NCBI GenBank assembly: GCA_026120035.1
Contig: JALRME010000009.1
Span: 1,116,001-1,180,000, forward strand
DNA from: Coleophoma eucalyptorum
Lineage: Eukaryota; Ascomycota; Leotiomycetes; Helotiales; Dermateaceae
Length of the DNA stretch: 64,000 nt
Direction: 5' to 3'
Shown: positions 22,048-34,543 of the stretch, piece after piece
How the letters are laid out: every line of letters starts with the position of its first letter
How positions within the stretch are numbered: position 1 is the stretch's first letter
Position numbers and translations under genes: made by a program
Notes under the pieces: model-generated
Database searches by the model: none
The model's input: the letters and a program-made list of their open reading frames with translations, nothing else
Told to the model about the DNA's origin: nothing

Positions 22048-23412
22048 CTAATAAAGCAAAACAGATCTTCTGCCTGGTTTGCCAGCCTTAGCAGCTTTCT
22101 CGGGCTTTGCTGGTGCGGCTTCTGCCTCAGCTGTAGCATTTCCTTTGCCCTTGGCAGCTTTTGGTGCTGGAGGTGGTGCAGCTGCAGCTGCAGCTGTTGC
22201 GTTGCCTTTTCCTTTGCCGGCCTTGGGAGCAGGAGTGCCAGTGCTCAATGGGGCTGCAGCTCCAGATGCTTTCGCCTTCGCTGGCTTAGCAGGAGGAGTA
22301 CCAGTGCTCAATGGGACTGCGGCTCCAGATTCTTTCGCTTTCGCAGGCTTAGCAGGTGCAGTAGCATTTCCTTTTCCCTCTGCAGCTGCAGCTGTTGCGT
22401 TGCCTTTTCCTTTGCCGGCCTTGGGAGCAGGAGGAGTGCCAGTGCTCAATGGGGCTGCAGCTCCAGATGCTTTCGCTTTCGCTGGCTTAGCAGGTGCAGT
22501 ACCATTCCCCTTTGCAGCTGGTGCTTGAGCGGCAGTTGCTGTTCCCTTGGGCGCTTTAGGAGCTTTTGAGGCTTTGGCAGGAGTTCCAGGATTGGTGGAG
22601 TTTGCAGGAGCTGGAGCTGGAGGTGGAGAAGCAGCTGCAGGTGCATTTTGAGTCGCTGCCTGAGCATCTTCTGTTTCACTGTCTCCTGTCTGAGCATCTT
22701 CTGTTTCATTGTCTCCTGTCTGATCGACTTCTGGCTGAGTAGCCTTTTGTTGTGCTGGAGGCAATTTAGCCTTTTTTGGGGACTTTTGGGACTCAAGCGT
22801 TGAGTCGGCAGCTGCTGGCTGCTGTGTTGTTTGTGTACTGTCGATACCTAACGATGCATTAAAGGCTGTTGCGGTAGGAGATGGTGCACCAAGGGGAGCT
22901 GGTGCTCCTGTCCCCTTGGCCATGGGTGGCGGAGGCCCTGTAGCTTTTGCTTTGCGAGGCTCTGTCCCGGTGCCTTTTGCCTTCGGTGACATCATACCAG
23001 TGCCCTTTGCCATTGGCGATGCCATACCAGTTCCCTTTGCCTTAGGTGGCATCATACCAGTCCCCTTGGCCATTGGAGAAGGAGCTCCGGTGCCTTTGGC
23101 TTGAGGAGGTGCCGGATCAGTCCCCTTCGCCTTTGGGGGTTTACCGGTGCCTTTAGCCATTGGAGGGTTTGTACCCGTTGCCTCCGCCATCGATGCTGGG
23201 GCAGGCATCGTTGTACCCATGACAGGTTGTGGACCGGAGGCATCTTCCTGTCGCCTTTCAACTGCAAGTGAACTAAGATACGTCAGTTGTGAGGTCCTCT
23301 AGAATTTCAAGCAGATGTTTAAATACGGTGTTTTGAAATCTATTGGTCCAGCAATAGTAGAAGAAGTGAACAATGCGACTAGCGCAAAGGAGAGTAAGGA
23401 GTCTGAACGCAT
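22048..23412 (-). CDS. Secreted, cationic, Ala/Pro/Lys-rich repeat protein
   Basis: Two exons (23412-23327 and 23272-22048) give 436 residues. The first ~21 residues form a good signal peptide (hydrophobic core ending STIA before GPIDF), visible only after the first intron is placed. A dibasic site (ERR, about residue 36) suggests Kex2 trimming. Next comes an array of seven-residue units around AKGTG, then an acidic linker with two ETEDAQ units, then longer repeats built from PAKPAKAK, SGAA, PLSTGTP, KAGKGKG and NATA. The NAT sequons are candidate N-glycosylation sites. No enzyme domain or cysteine pattern is present. I do not recognise the protein. A cell-wall or extracellular matrix role is a guess. 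It shares orientation with the two genes on its left. Confidence 0.75.
22183..22293. repeat. Internal coding repeat, copy A
   Basis: These 111 nt are almost identical to 22381-22494, differing by one 3-nt indel and about one substitution. A shorter, more diverged copy lies at 22298-22363. All encode units of the secreted repeat protein. Confidence 0.85.
22381..22494. repeat. Internal coding repeat, copy B
   Basis: Partner of 22183-22293. The near identity at the DNA level suggests recent duplication or gene conversion, and makes this array likely to vary in length between strains. Confidence 0.85.
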
Positions 23413-26400
23413 GGCGAAGGAATGAAAAAAGTGAAGTATAGCAAATCAAGAAGTGAAATGAAAGTGACTAAGAAAGAAAAAGAAAGAAGAAAACAGCCTG
23501 TATGAAGGAACGGCAATCGCAAGTACAGAAGGATTATTGATCCCAAATCCAAACTGGCGCAACTCTCTTTATGAGTCAAGTAGACTCACCCGCATGTCAA
23601 AAACCCCGTTTTAAAGGGTTTGAATACAGAGAGGTCCGTTTGAAATCCGTCAGGCTACTTGCTCAAGACACACAGAGCAGTAAGTGGACGATGAATCGAA
23701 TAACGGATCGGATAAGGTTGTGTCAAGATACTATCCATGCATTGCCATGGGTATGTAGTGTTTGATATCTGTCCGATGCTGTAAGGAACTTGCCCAATCC
23801 AGCAACTCGTGCTGCTGAAACTGGCTGTTTAGGGCTGTTAGAAGGGCCAAGTTGGCCCAAAAGATCTGATGAAGAGGCTATGCAACAAGGGAATCAGACC
23901 GCTTCTTCTGAAGTCTTAGCGCCCATGTTGACAAAATAAACCTGTCGTCCTCACTTCAATAAGGGAGGAGACGACATTCTGGCAAGGGAATGCTTATATC
24001 CGCGTTTATGCTTTCCCAACATCTATGCTGTCACAGTTTCCGCTCCCATGACTGAGGAAACCCCCCCCCCCCAAGAGAATGACGCCATGGATGCTGTGGA
24101 TCATGAAGACAGCTGCCAATTTTGAGCACAGCTTCAGTTCTTCCCAAGATATCTCCTACCTGGAGGCATGCGACAAGATCGCGTGCTCAGATGCTTCGGA
24201 TGCTTGCCATTAGGTGATCAAGAGTGACATACCCGGCTCAAGTGCTGCCAGTAGTATTTCATGCGAGCAAGTGTTTTCAACGTGCTTGCATCGGAAAAAT
24301 TGTCTACCTATCGTATAAACCTCTCCATATGGAGAAAGGCTCATAATCCATGAATTACCCAGCTGGTAGGACATATTGTATCATCCCCCCTCCGATTGTA
24401 TCGCAATGAACGGGCGCTCGATTGTAAGTCGCAAAGGGTTGTGTTTTGTGGCAGGCTGGTAGCGTCTAACAGTTAAGCTTTGCACAGCAGCAAGAGTGTC
24501 TGCTCTAGCACAGAGTTGAAGAGCAGAACAGGCCATATGAAACATCCCGCTCTGACCATTCCCTGAACTTTTTCTCTTGTGATGTGATGGCAGGCTGCCA
24601 GGAACGTGGTCGATCCGGTAGATGATGTGCTGAATACAGGAGTAGGATGCTTGCTCAGACGGCATTTGATGTTCGGACGATCGATGCAGGAGATTCTTCT
24701 TACAGGTCAAGTTTTAAGAATAGTCTTGAGTCGCCTCCAGAGTCAAGACAGACCCCATGTTTCGGTGATCTAAGCTTAAGATGATCCTCTTCCATGCTGT
24801 CGATCATACGCCATATCACTTTGATATACCGGAAGGACTTGGATAGGCCTACCATATTCGGTCTCAAGCTTGGCGAGGCGCGAATATATGGGGGCTTTTC
24901 TTTTTTTGCTGACAATAGAGAGCAAGCAATCAGGTAGACAACAGTAGACGGCAGTGGAAAGTAGTAGATAGCAGTAAATGACAGTAGCGGACGAGGAACT
25001 GAGCGGTTCTATGATCTGAGGGGTCAGTGAGCTTCCATTCCTCTCTCCGAAACTGGTACAGATCTTGAACGGTTTGGACATTCCTCCGACAGCCGCATAG
25101 TCCGTGAGAGGTAGGTCTGACTACAGTACACGCTGACATCGTCTGGTGTTTTAGAGTGGAGAATGCTTGGTGCTTAAGCGCCAGCATTGATGTATCGGAC
25201 CTTTCCATTAACACTAACTGAATCGTTGTCCACGGGAAGAGCACGGTTCCATGTTACAGCATAGAGCACCTACATTTCTATTTGTCTTTCAATTCTACCT
25301 CTCAGCAGACCTTTCGGACTCTCACCGATTTAGAAGCATTTAAGTTTCACAGAGAATCGGGGACTCAGTTCAGAAGCATTGGACGTCTCTCGTTGCACAG
25401 CCTCAGGTCGGAGGACCGACCCCATTGTCTCGTCCCGGTTCGGCTATGAGTGGGTTTCATGCCGTTGAGCTGAAGTTTTATCTGATGAATGGCTGTTAAG
25501 AGCAAGGAAGTATACTAAGATCTCATTGAAAGGCAGAGATTGCCAGACTTTCCGCAGATCTGATAGCTGTTAAGTTTCCAGTTGGGACGATAAGTCAAAA
25601 CTTTACTCAGTGGATACGGCTTCTTTTCTTGCAATCCATCCTATCCTTGAATACTTCTGTGAACAAAATCACCACGCACAGAGTTCAGCCCTACTTTTAG
25701 TGGTTGAACAAACATTTATTCTTCAACAGGCTGCCTTCGGCCAAGATTGCGCCGAGTTGGCTGTTTTCAGGAAGCATCTTAGACCAAGCGGCAAGAACGA
25801 GTCAACCCTTTTGCGGACAGAGTATCAGTATTGGTCTAACTTCTATTCTGCAACCAACTACAGTATGGCAAATAGCCAAAGCAAAAGTAAGCCTAGCCAA
25901 TCTCTCAACTCACTACGTCACTCACCATCACATGACCCAATGTCTTACCAAAAGACCTCGCGGCCCAGCCATGATCTGCTGCATCAACTTTTAGTTTAGA
26001 TAATCCTACGCCAAAGAGACGTACGGGAAAGCCAGGTTCATCCTATCGGAACGTACATGAGTGATTCCGGATGCTACCGGTGCAATTCGAAGCGCCTATA
26101 GCTGTGCGCAGAGATGTTGGATTACGGATTAGCGTATCAATACGCCTTTCCTCACCAAGAACGAAGGATGGGCATTGGATAAAAAAGCATTAGGATGCAT
26201 GACATGCAGAGTTCGGATGCAGAGTCGTGCTGTGATTCTACTTGGATGAACTGATCTCCCAGACTGTGACAGGCTTGATGCACAATCGCATGGAGGTCGC
26301 CATCTGGGTCGCAGTAGGACGGATTTTGTGGGCTAAGAAGACTCGATGGCCAAAATACCTTCCCAAGAGGATAGTCTAGGAGAATCTTAGTATCCATATC

Positions 26401-28935
26401 AATGTTTGATCAAATACTTTTTCGATTTGTCGCTGAACGAGGTCTCTTACGTCAGAAGCAACCTGCGAGCACAAGTACTGGCTTCCTGGAACAAGCCGAA
26501 TGGATCGTGGTACAGTCGGTAGGGCTAATGATAGTGGACCCACGACAAGTACCGTGGAGGTTTAGGTACTAAAGGATTCGAACTCCAACAGTTCTTCAGG
26601 TTCAGTTTGTGAGGGCAATTTACGCTTCATGGCTGACGGAAAGTATCCAATATCAAAAAGAGATTAAGATGCTTCGTATGGACCTGGCAGACCGCTCAAA
26701 GTCTGGGACGGTGTCCCGGAAAGTGAGGCGAGGATTTGGCTATTCCCCGGTCGGTGACAATTTGATCGCCGGATAGAGCCGCCGTCACGGATAAGGAGCT
26801 AATACTGGAGGTCTCCTATTCTGTGCATTATCAGATCTCAACCATGGGGTTTGCGACCTGGGCTGGGCCATGGCATTCAAGCATGGCAGAAAATCTCGAG
26901 GCGGCTAGAAATTTGTACACATTGCTCGGTCGCAAATATTGTACATAGGAAGAGCGCTCGACTGACCAGTGTCTCACTCTCCCTCCCAGGTCTGACGGGG
27001 AAGGGTATCGACCATCTGACCGTGGCTAAGCGAGAAAACGTTCGTGTGTGGAGAGCACGGCGGGCACGGTAACATACCCCTATTGCTGTTTGCTGGTACT
27101 GATAGATTGACAGATACGGCCCACATTATTATAGATGCTGGAAAGCTTCGAAACGAACCAAAGATCTTCTTCCATAATGTGGCAATGCAATCTCGCTGCT
27201 GCACCACAGATTGCACGAGGTTGTGATCCGGTACAAAGGCTCTTACTCGTTCACGCTTACACGCCCCTAGCCGACTAAGCAGGAGATGGCCGTTGCTAGT
27301 TCAGCACTGAACCGTCCACCACAACTCTTTCTGACCGTCCGTTAGTGAACCTTTTGCTCCTGGTGATGGGATGGGTGCACGGAGTATCGGGGCCAGCACC
27401 TAGCCAAATCCTCTTTCTTGCATAACAAGAAACTCACCACAATAAGTTTCAGACAGTCTCTCAGTCCGTCGTCAAAGTGGTCATATTTCGCCTCTGTAAG
27501 TACACCATCTCACGCATTAGCCAACCAGGCTTGCAGACAAGGCTCACCTGTCACTTTCGTGTGCAACCAATTGCCACACGGAACCTGCACTTCTGGCGCT
27601 GTTTGGATACCTCCTTGTGGGTGGCCCTCCCGTGGTGTATATAGATAAGTGAGAAGCTGGAGACTGCAGTTTCTAATGCAGCAGACGCATAGGGGCCGAC
27701 GGGATGAATCCTTTGTAGTTCTTTGTATCACATTGCATTGCATGTTCAAGTGTGAGCAGCCAAACCCTCGCCTTGTGCATTCGTTCGGCCGGGTCCAATG
27801 AACATATAACGACGTTGCTTTTTCCCTCCATAAACTCTGATTTGATTGACGCGGTACATGATCTGCGCCAGCCATCTCGCCTCGTCCTTCTTCTTGTTGT
27901 CGATCTGATCTTTGTCCCGCCCATATACATAATCGGACACAACTGTCGCCAACGGTAAGGGAGGCTTGGTAGCCCTCACAGTGCTGAGTACAAAAAGGAG
28001 GCCACCCCTGCCCCGTTCGGCACGCCCCATCGATCCCTCATCTCCTCGTCGCTTCCCGACTCACAGTGCTGGACCAGAATGCAGAGCCAAGCACCGAGAC
28101 TACATACTCAGGTTTGCAGAGAATAAGACAATGACGCCGCAGAGGAACGGGGTTAAGAAAGTGTAAGCCTCTTGTTCCCTAGCACCAAGCCGGCCCCATG
28201 ATGCGATTTCAAGGTTTGCAGAGTTAAGATTTCCGAGTAAACAGCACAACAAAAATAATAATGGCCCAGCGACGTGACGGCATCCTTCGTTTGCGTTGGT
28301 CCCTGAGCTTCTTTTTCGCTTCCACTCTACTGTGTTGTTGTTTTGGCCTGAGGCATCACAGCTAATATCCCGTTGAAGACTAGTGCCTCTCTCTGCCATT
28401 TCGAACCGAATTTGGACCCAGCGACACTGATCTTTCTTAAAGTCTGTGTCTGCAACCTCATCGACGACACCAGCCAGACCTCGACATACCTTTATCCCCG
28501 GATCATATCACGATCGCTACCGCTGTTCCTATACGGATCTCCTCCGTGCACATCTTATCCTCTACGAGCCCGCGGCCCTGTCGGGACTCGTCCGCAAAGT
28601 CCCTTTTATCCTCATCCCGCCAGGAGAAAAAGAGTTTAACCCCAAGTCTCCCCAGTGCCCAAGCAACCCTACCCTCAGCCCATCGACCCTCTCGCGACGA
28701 CCATCTTGACAACACAGCTTCTCTCCGCTGTTGTTTCTCGACTCCAGTCCTTTTACGCAGGAATCTGACGCAAGGTTTGCGATACACTCTGGCTGCACGA
28801 GCTTCGTGAGGTCAGAAGCAACCAATTTAAGCTTCGGACAGCGTGCCACTGCCGGCTCCTTGCATACGCTGTTGGCATAGCAAGCAGAAGATTTCTCCAA
28901 GTGCTCCAAGGTTATAAGACGGCAGCATCGTTGAG
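23413..28935. other. 5.5-kb gene-free region
   Basis: No frame here shows a recognisable domain, sustained codon bias or splice-joinable extension. The longest frames (24381-24710, 25610-25999, 27510-27875, 28562-29017) overlap or conflict with one another. It holds a C12 tract (24061-24072) and a short degenerate array of CTACTGTC-like units at 24930-25000. No terminal inverted repeats, transposase or reverse-transcriptase motifs were seen. The right part is presumably the promoter and long leader of the RRM/R3H gene. A non-coding transcript or a heavily decayed element cannot be excluded. Confidence 0.5.
24061..24072 (+). repeat. C12 homopolymer tract
   Basis: Twelve consecutive C follow AAA in gene-free DNA. 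Confidence 0.9.
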
Positions 28936-30877
28936 ATGAATTCTCAGTACCAGTCAGATATGTATCAGGACTTTGCCTCCAACAGGTCATCCGCTCGTGG
29001 ATTCCCCAGTTATACACTCAACCGTCAACCCTCTCGACAGTTCGACACATATACTCCCTTGTCTGCACTGTACCAAACGGAAGATAATGCAAGTGCGTAT
29101 GAAAGCGCCCCGCGATTCGACAGGATGACTTCCGCCACTCTTCAATCCAGCTATGCTCCCTATGACTCTCAAACCTGGAACTATGGAGGGGCAAACGGTG
29201 CAAGCACAATGGGCGGAGGCCGCATGAGAGCACCTGTGGGCAGACGACCTGGGCTACCTACTGTGAGTTCAATACTACCTCAACCAAATGTAGACCTGTA
29301 TACTAATTTCATTGTAGCCTTGGCTTGAACCTCAGCAGGCTCCTCCAATGCCCAGCATTCCATCGTCGCACTTGAATGGCCAATATAGTACTCAAGCACA
29401 CCTTCAGAACTCACGAGTGTCCCCACCAACTGAGGATGAGCTCATTCCTACCGCTATTGTCATCAAGAACATCCCCTTTGCTGTCAAGAAGGAACAGCTA
29501 GTCGCAGTCATGACCGAAATGAACCTCCCCCTACCATACGCCTTCAACTACCATTTTGATAATGGTGTCTTCCGTGGACTCGCGTTTGCAAACTTCACTA
29601 CTTCTGAAGAGACACAAATGGTCATCGAGCAAATGAACCACATGGAGATCGCTGGTCGCAAATTGAGAGTCGAGTATAAGAAGATGCTGCCTCTAGCAGA
29701 GCGGGATCGAATCGAACGCGACAAGCGCGAGAGAAGAGGACAGCTACAGGAACAACATCAGCCAATCCCCCAGTCTGCACTTCACCATCAGGCCTCGATG
29801 TCTTCAATGAACTCGGCAGTCCCAACAACATCGCCTTCCCCTGTCAACACCCGTAGTGATGGAGGAGGTATATTTGGGGGTATGTCGGAAGCACTCTTTT
29901 ACCTTTCAAACACTGACTCTGGTTTAGGTGAAGTTGACATGAACGATCCTACGACGCTTTCATTGTATGGTGAACTCACTGTCTTCAAGAGGGACAATGC
30001 CCGAGATACATTGGTATTCGCACCGGATCTCACCCCACACTACAGGCGACAAATTCACACGCTAGCTCATCACATGAAGCTTGATCACCAATCTGAAGGA
30101 GCTGGACCTCAACGCCACGTAGTCGTCTACAAGAAAGCACAGGATGCTAGTCCTCCTCAGGCTCAGGCTCCAAACTATTACAATGAGTCCCAGCGTAGAG
30201 GTCTTAATCGTGCCGCCACAATTGACTTTGGTGAAGCACGTCAAGAGGGCAGCTTCTATAACAACCACACCCTTGGTCGTCAAACATCGGGTCTCCTCGA
30301 TATTCCAGGCTCGCCGGGATTGGGAAATCAAAGCCAGAATTTGAGAGGTGTGAAGTCTTTTGCCGATTTGCGTTCTTTTAGTCCTTCCCCAGTACCGACA
30401 ACTGCGAGTTACCCAGCGAATCATAGCCAGAACGTGTCGCGGTATACTGAGTATGGACAATCTACAGGACCACTCGGAACTCCAAACCTTACGCCGACCT
30501 CTTCAGGCAACCCAATGAATGTTCGAGACGAGTCTTACCTCCTGAATGGCCTAGGAAACTTGAGCCTTGGTGGCTACGATCGCTCAACAGCATCCCGATC
30601 GAACGGTCGCCTCGGCGGACAATCCGACAGAGACACCCATGTATCTACAGCGGGTCCAATCGGCAGCCAACGACCAACTACAAATGGACTTTATGACGAG
30701 AACCAACGAAATGGTGCCTCCGCTGTCCCAGAACGTCAGCCACGAGGCCCAGGCTCTGAATGGGGAACAGGAAGTGGTTTTGGAAGACCACGCCAAAATG
30801 GACATACAAATCAGGGTAGTGGAGACTCTTCTGATAGAAGTGGCCCACTCTCTGCAACAACGAGATACATGTCTTAA
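28936..30877 (+). CDS. RRM + R3H RNA-binding post-transcriptional regulator (Cip2/Pin4-like)
   Basis: Exons 28936-29262, 29318-29879 and 29928-30877 encode 612 residues. The N-terminus is low-complexity (Ser, Tyr, Gln). An RRM follows, with RNP-like strands IVIKNIPF and GLAFANF, then a charged linker. After the 48-nt intron comes an acidic conserved stretch (DMNDPTT) leading to an R3H-like domain (HYRRQIHTLAHHMKLDH), and a long disordered tail rich in Ser, Gly and Asn. This order matches fission yeast Cip2 and budding yeast Pin4/Mdt1, cytoplasmic regulators of mRNA stability and the stress and cell-cycle response. The last intron is a multiple of three with no internal stop, so retention would add 16 residues. 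The start is the first ATG of a long open frame. Confidence 0.85.
29880..29927 (+). other. In-frame 48-nt intron in the RRM/R3H gene
   Basis: The donor is GTATGT, a CTGAC branch-like site lies near 29912-29916 and the acceptor is TTTAG. Removing it joins GGIFG to GEVDMNDP, as expected for the family. Its length divides by three and it has no stop. Confidence 0.7.
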
Positions 30878-33157
30878 GGGGATCTTTCCAGATCCATCAA
30901 CGAAGATTTACGAAGTCATGCCGTTAGATCTTTTCAAAGACACATTGGCACATCGCCAATCAAAAGCGAATCCGGGAGTTGGTTAAGTGACTCTCAGTTT
31001 GTCGATGTTTCGATACTCAGCATCATCAGCACGTTATTTTTGTTTCACCGCGTTTTGCATACTGTAATTATGTTACTCCATGTTGTTGGCTTAGGACTTC
31101 CAACACTCCCAGGCCCGCGTATATATACTGTGGCAACGGGCTTTATTTGCTACACCTGGTACGAATTAATATGATTCGGGACGATGATGACTTCTTTCGG
31201 CTACCAAAAAAAATACACTCACGATACTTCGACGACAGGACACGGCATACAGCGACTGGGCAACCATCACGACTTACGTTGCAACGATTCAACTTGACCC
31301 TATTACTCGTCCATGGACTCACTTAATATTAACGCTCTCATACACCTCCTCGAGCATTCATGTCAACCCATGTCTACCAACATACAAAACCGCATATTTC
31401 TGGTTGATGGCAAGTTGCTTCTCTGCCTATCGAAAAGTTCGGTCACTTTTCCTGGCTCCGGCCAAAACTGTACTCTATATATCCGACTTCTTATGCGATT
31501 GATTCTCTTCTCTTTTTATTCGGTACTTCGCTACCGTTCCTTAGTATCGACTTCTGGGTTCGATTCCCGGAAGTGTTTAGCTGGCTGAGCTTTGGACGAT
31601 GTGATGAGTGTTGGAATGGTTACTGGAGGAGACTAGAGTGCAAGGGAGATTTTAGGGGAACAGAGCGAAGTTATGATGTTGGTTGGAATGAATATCATGG
31701 TGGAAGAATCTGATGTTGTGGCACTGTGGTGGGCCTGTGTCGCGGTTGTGCCTGTCCGTTGTTCTCGTGCTGTCTGTCTCCGCATGCTTTATCTCGCGTC
31801 TATTTAATGCGGCGTTGGAGGTCCTTGGGATTCGTATCATGAGTCTTTTTTTTATCGTTTTTTTGCCTTGCTTGCTCGTTCTCGTGCTACAAAGACCGAA
31901 GATGCTAAAAAGGATCGACTGATCGATCGCTGGACAGGATGGGTGTTCACAGTAACAGGATATGGAAAGTTGGCCCAAATCTATCTAGCTATCTTGATTG
32001 CAGTACTTGGACATTTTCGCTTGGTTGCTTTTCGTTTCGATAACTTTCTGCTTACGGATGTTCCATATGTGGCGTAAAGTGCTTAATGCTGTTGATGAAA
32101 CCGAGACGAATTGGGAGAGGTGGTGTTTTGTTTCTTTTTTCCCTTGTTTTTCTGTTTTTCCTTAAAGAGGGGGCTCTTCTATAACGTTTCCTCTTCTTAC
32201 ATAGCGCCTCTTTTTTTTTCATTCGGTTGTCGCCTTTCCACGATTTAAGATAAGATGAGGATGCCTTCTAATACTACGCATTTCAAAGCTTGACTTCTTG
32301 CCTGCTTGTAAAACTAATCAACCTGTGATGCGACGTGAATTTACCTTTTGACTTTCCACTGGTACGAATAGACGACAACGGCCTGCTCTTCTGCTCCATA
32401 CAGTAAAGTCTCACAATGCAACTTGACTGTCGGTGATGTCTCCTGGTATTGAACGTGTTCTAGGCCATGAAATTCATTTGTTGTTTTTCGAGGAAAACTA
32501 GAGCCGTCGTTGCTTGTAACCACCGGGGAATGCAGTAGAGGCTTTCTGATACTCGTGGCCACAGCAACGGAGAATTCCTGTGGAGGTTTTATGGCTTAGC
32601 ATTCTTGTCTGTAACCGCCTAAAACGCCCTTGGAATTGTAATATTGCGAACTTAACAAACTGGAGCAATATGATAGACAGAGTTGGAGTTTGTTTGAGAA
32701 ATATCTCTAGTGGCACTGACACGCACCCCCCCCCCCCCCAGCGCGCGGTGCCATGCCTGATAATAGGTGGTAATCTATGAATTATGCCCATCCGCTCAAT
32801 TGATGTTACTCTATTATACAATACTTCAGAGGGTTATTCCTAACTGGGAGCAGTAGAGATTTAGTGCTTTATAAATGTGTCGGTGCTGTGTTTCCCATCT
32901 TTTCCTTTCCTTCTACCGCTATTGATATATTCCTCTAAGTATTTAAACTAGAGGGTAAGACCGCTTCATTAGTTTGCGAATATGTCATGTATAGCATAGC
33001 CCTGGAGTAATCCAATGTTCAGATTTCAAGTCTTCAGAGTCGAACCGTAAGAATTCACAGTTCAGCTGTCGAAATCAGTCCTGCCTCCGCGTTCACCATC
33101 AGTGATATATTGTATCTAGTAGCTATGGATAGATTGTCTTCCTGCCCCTATAGATCT
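30878..33157. other. Convergent intergenic region
   Basis: This 2.3-kb gap lies between two converging genes. It holds the 3' untranslated regions, T-rich tracts at 32130-32220 and a C14 tract (32726-32739). Short frames (31313-31588, 31652-31978, 32498-32821) show no domain and are probably non-coding. Confidence 0.55.
32726..32739 (+). repeat. C14 homopolymer tract
   Basis: Fourteen consecutive C in intergenic DNA, the longest single-base run noticed in the window. Confidence 0.9.
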
Positions 33158-34543
33158 TCATGTTATGATCTTGTCTTTATTAATTCTTGCGTAATCCGTT
33201 AAGGACTCCGCAATAAATTGGATCAGTAGAAACTCCGGGTTCAGATCATCCAAGACCGTCTTCGAAGAAGCGAGCGCTAAAGTCATGATGATTTTTAGGA
33301 TGGCATGAAAAAAGAATAGATAGCCCACGCCGGGGTGACTGAACTCTGGCCTTGGGGAGCCAGTGTCTTCCCGATCATTGCCGATGTTGAGATGCTTCAC
33401 TTGACTGAACCAGTCTTGGAGCCGGTCCAGGATGATTTGCTTCTCATTCAAGAGTAACAGTGCCTCGGTGGTGGTGCGGACGTACGGAACGCGCGCGAGG
33501 AATTTGGATATTGAATTCGCCATAGCTACAAGTGTAGTGCGATGTTGGTGGATGAATCGCCTCTCAGGACTCGGGACGGGAGTTCGCATTGCGTACTCAA
33601 ACGGTGTCGCAATCCCGTCCGGCGTTTTCTCTTCCGACAATGAAGCATAAAGGTGATATGCTCTCGCGCATGGCGGAGACAGCAGCTTGATAACAAACAA
33701 GTCGATATGTGGCATCTCCAGCAAACTTGCTGGAACCAACTTCCCGTCAGAACCGATGGATGGCCGCATGCGATAGTCATGCATGATCTGTAACCCGCGA
33801 AGCAAATGTTGTGCAGCGGTTGCGTAGTTGCTATGCATGACTTCGATACTGATGAATAGCTGGCAGCAGAGAAGCGCTGCTCTCAAGGTATCGGGACTTG
33901 GTACGCTTAACCGCTGTGCCAGCTTAGTGACGGCTTTGTTGTATTCTTGGATACCGCGGAAGTAGGTTGGCGTGTATCGTTCTCGTGAGAGTGAGTCGTT
34001 TTGCTCATACTCTTGTCGGAGGGACTCGAGGGATATCACAGCATGCCTAATGGCAGGCTCGGTCATCCTAGCTTGGAGAATCTCTCGGGCCTCTATTTCA
34101 TAGCGCTTTGCAAATCCTGTATCAGGCTTTGTGGAGAACAGGTACGAGAGAAAGTTGATTTCTTGAGGCATAACTTTTGAGGTCGTGATAAGCCGATCTG
34201 GATGTGAAGTGATGGTAGAAATGGGCGAAAGTTGTTTGATAGTGTCACCGAATGGCCTGAAAGTTGACTCATAACCATCGCAGGAGCGTCCAGTCTTGAG
34301 GCATCGCTGGCAACCTGGTTTCCCTTCATCACACTTGACTTTGCGTATCCTACGGGACAAAAGTTAGCTTGTGGAGACACAGATGCAATAGATGCCAAGG
34401 ATCAAGTATGGCTAATGATTCATCATCTTAAAGATAAAAACCCACCTGCATGTTATACAGCCGGTTTTAACCTTGATACTCACTGCTTTCGGTTTCCTCG
34501 GCTTATGCGAGGGTTCCAACGTGGTCACGATAAAGCTTGCCAT
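33158..34543 (-). CDS. Zn2Cys6 transcription factor
   Basis: Two exons (34543-34446 and 34349-33158) give 429 residues. The 96-nt intron splits the zinc cluster, which spliced reads C29-x2-C32-x6-C39-x6-C46-x2-C49-x6-C56, the canonical binuclear GAL4-type pattern. Basic residues (KPRKPK) precede it and can serve as a nuclear signal. The remaining ~370 residues resemble the helical fungal transcription-factor domain, with C-terminal hydrophobic helices. Such proteins bind CGG-containing sites as regulators of metabolism. The start at 34543 is the ATG nearest the cluster; in-frame ATGs upstream (34600, 34783) are possible. The targets are unknown, and the next genes (RRM/R3H and Rfc3) are housekeeping, so no local regulon is suggested. 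Confidence 0.85.

Noticed and set aside
22079..22528. Alanine/phenylalanine-rich plus-strand frame
   Set aside because: It is the antisense shadow of the secreted repeat protein.
22048..23412. Possible Kex2-processed RiPP precursor (dikaritin-like)
   Set aside because: The repeats are not separated by KR or RR sites, and no UstY-type (DUF3328) or tyrosinase gene lies nearby.
24930..25000. Short CTACTGTC-like array as possible CRISPR or satellite
   Set aside because: Units are short, degenerate and without spacers; at most a decayed microsatellite.
28562..29017. 151-codon minus frame overlapping the RRM/R3H start
   Set aside because: No domain, and it conflicts with the well-supported plus-strand first exon.
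31554..31570. tRNA T-arm-like sequence (CTGGG, TTCGATT, CCCGG)
   Set aside because: No matching acceptor stem, D-arm or anticodon arm could be found upstream, so it is probably coincidence.
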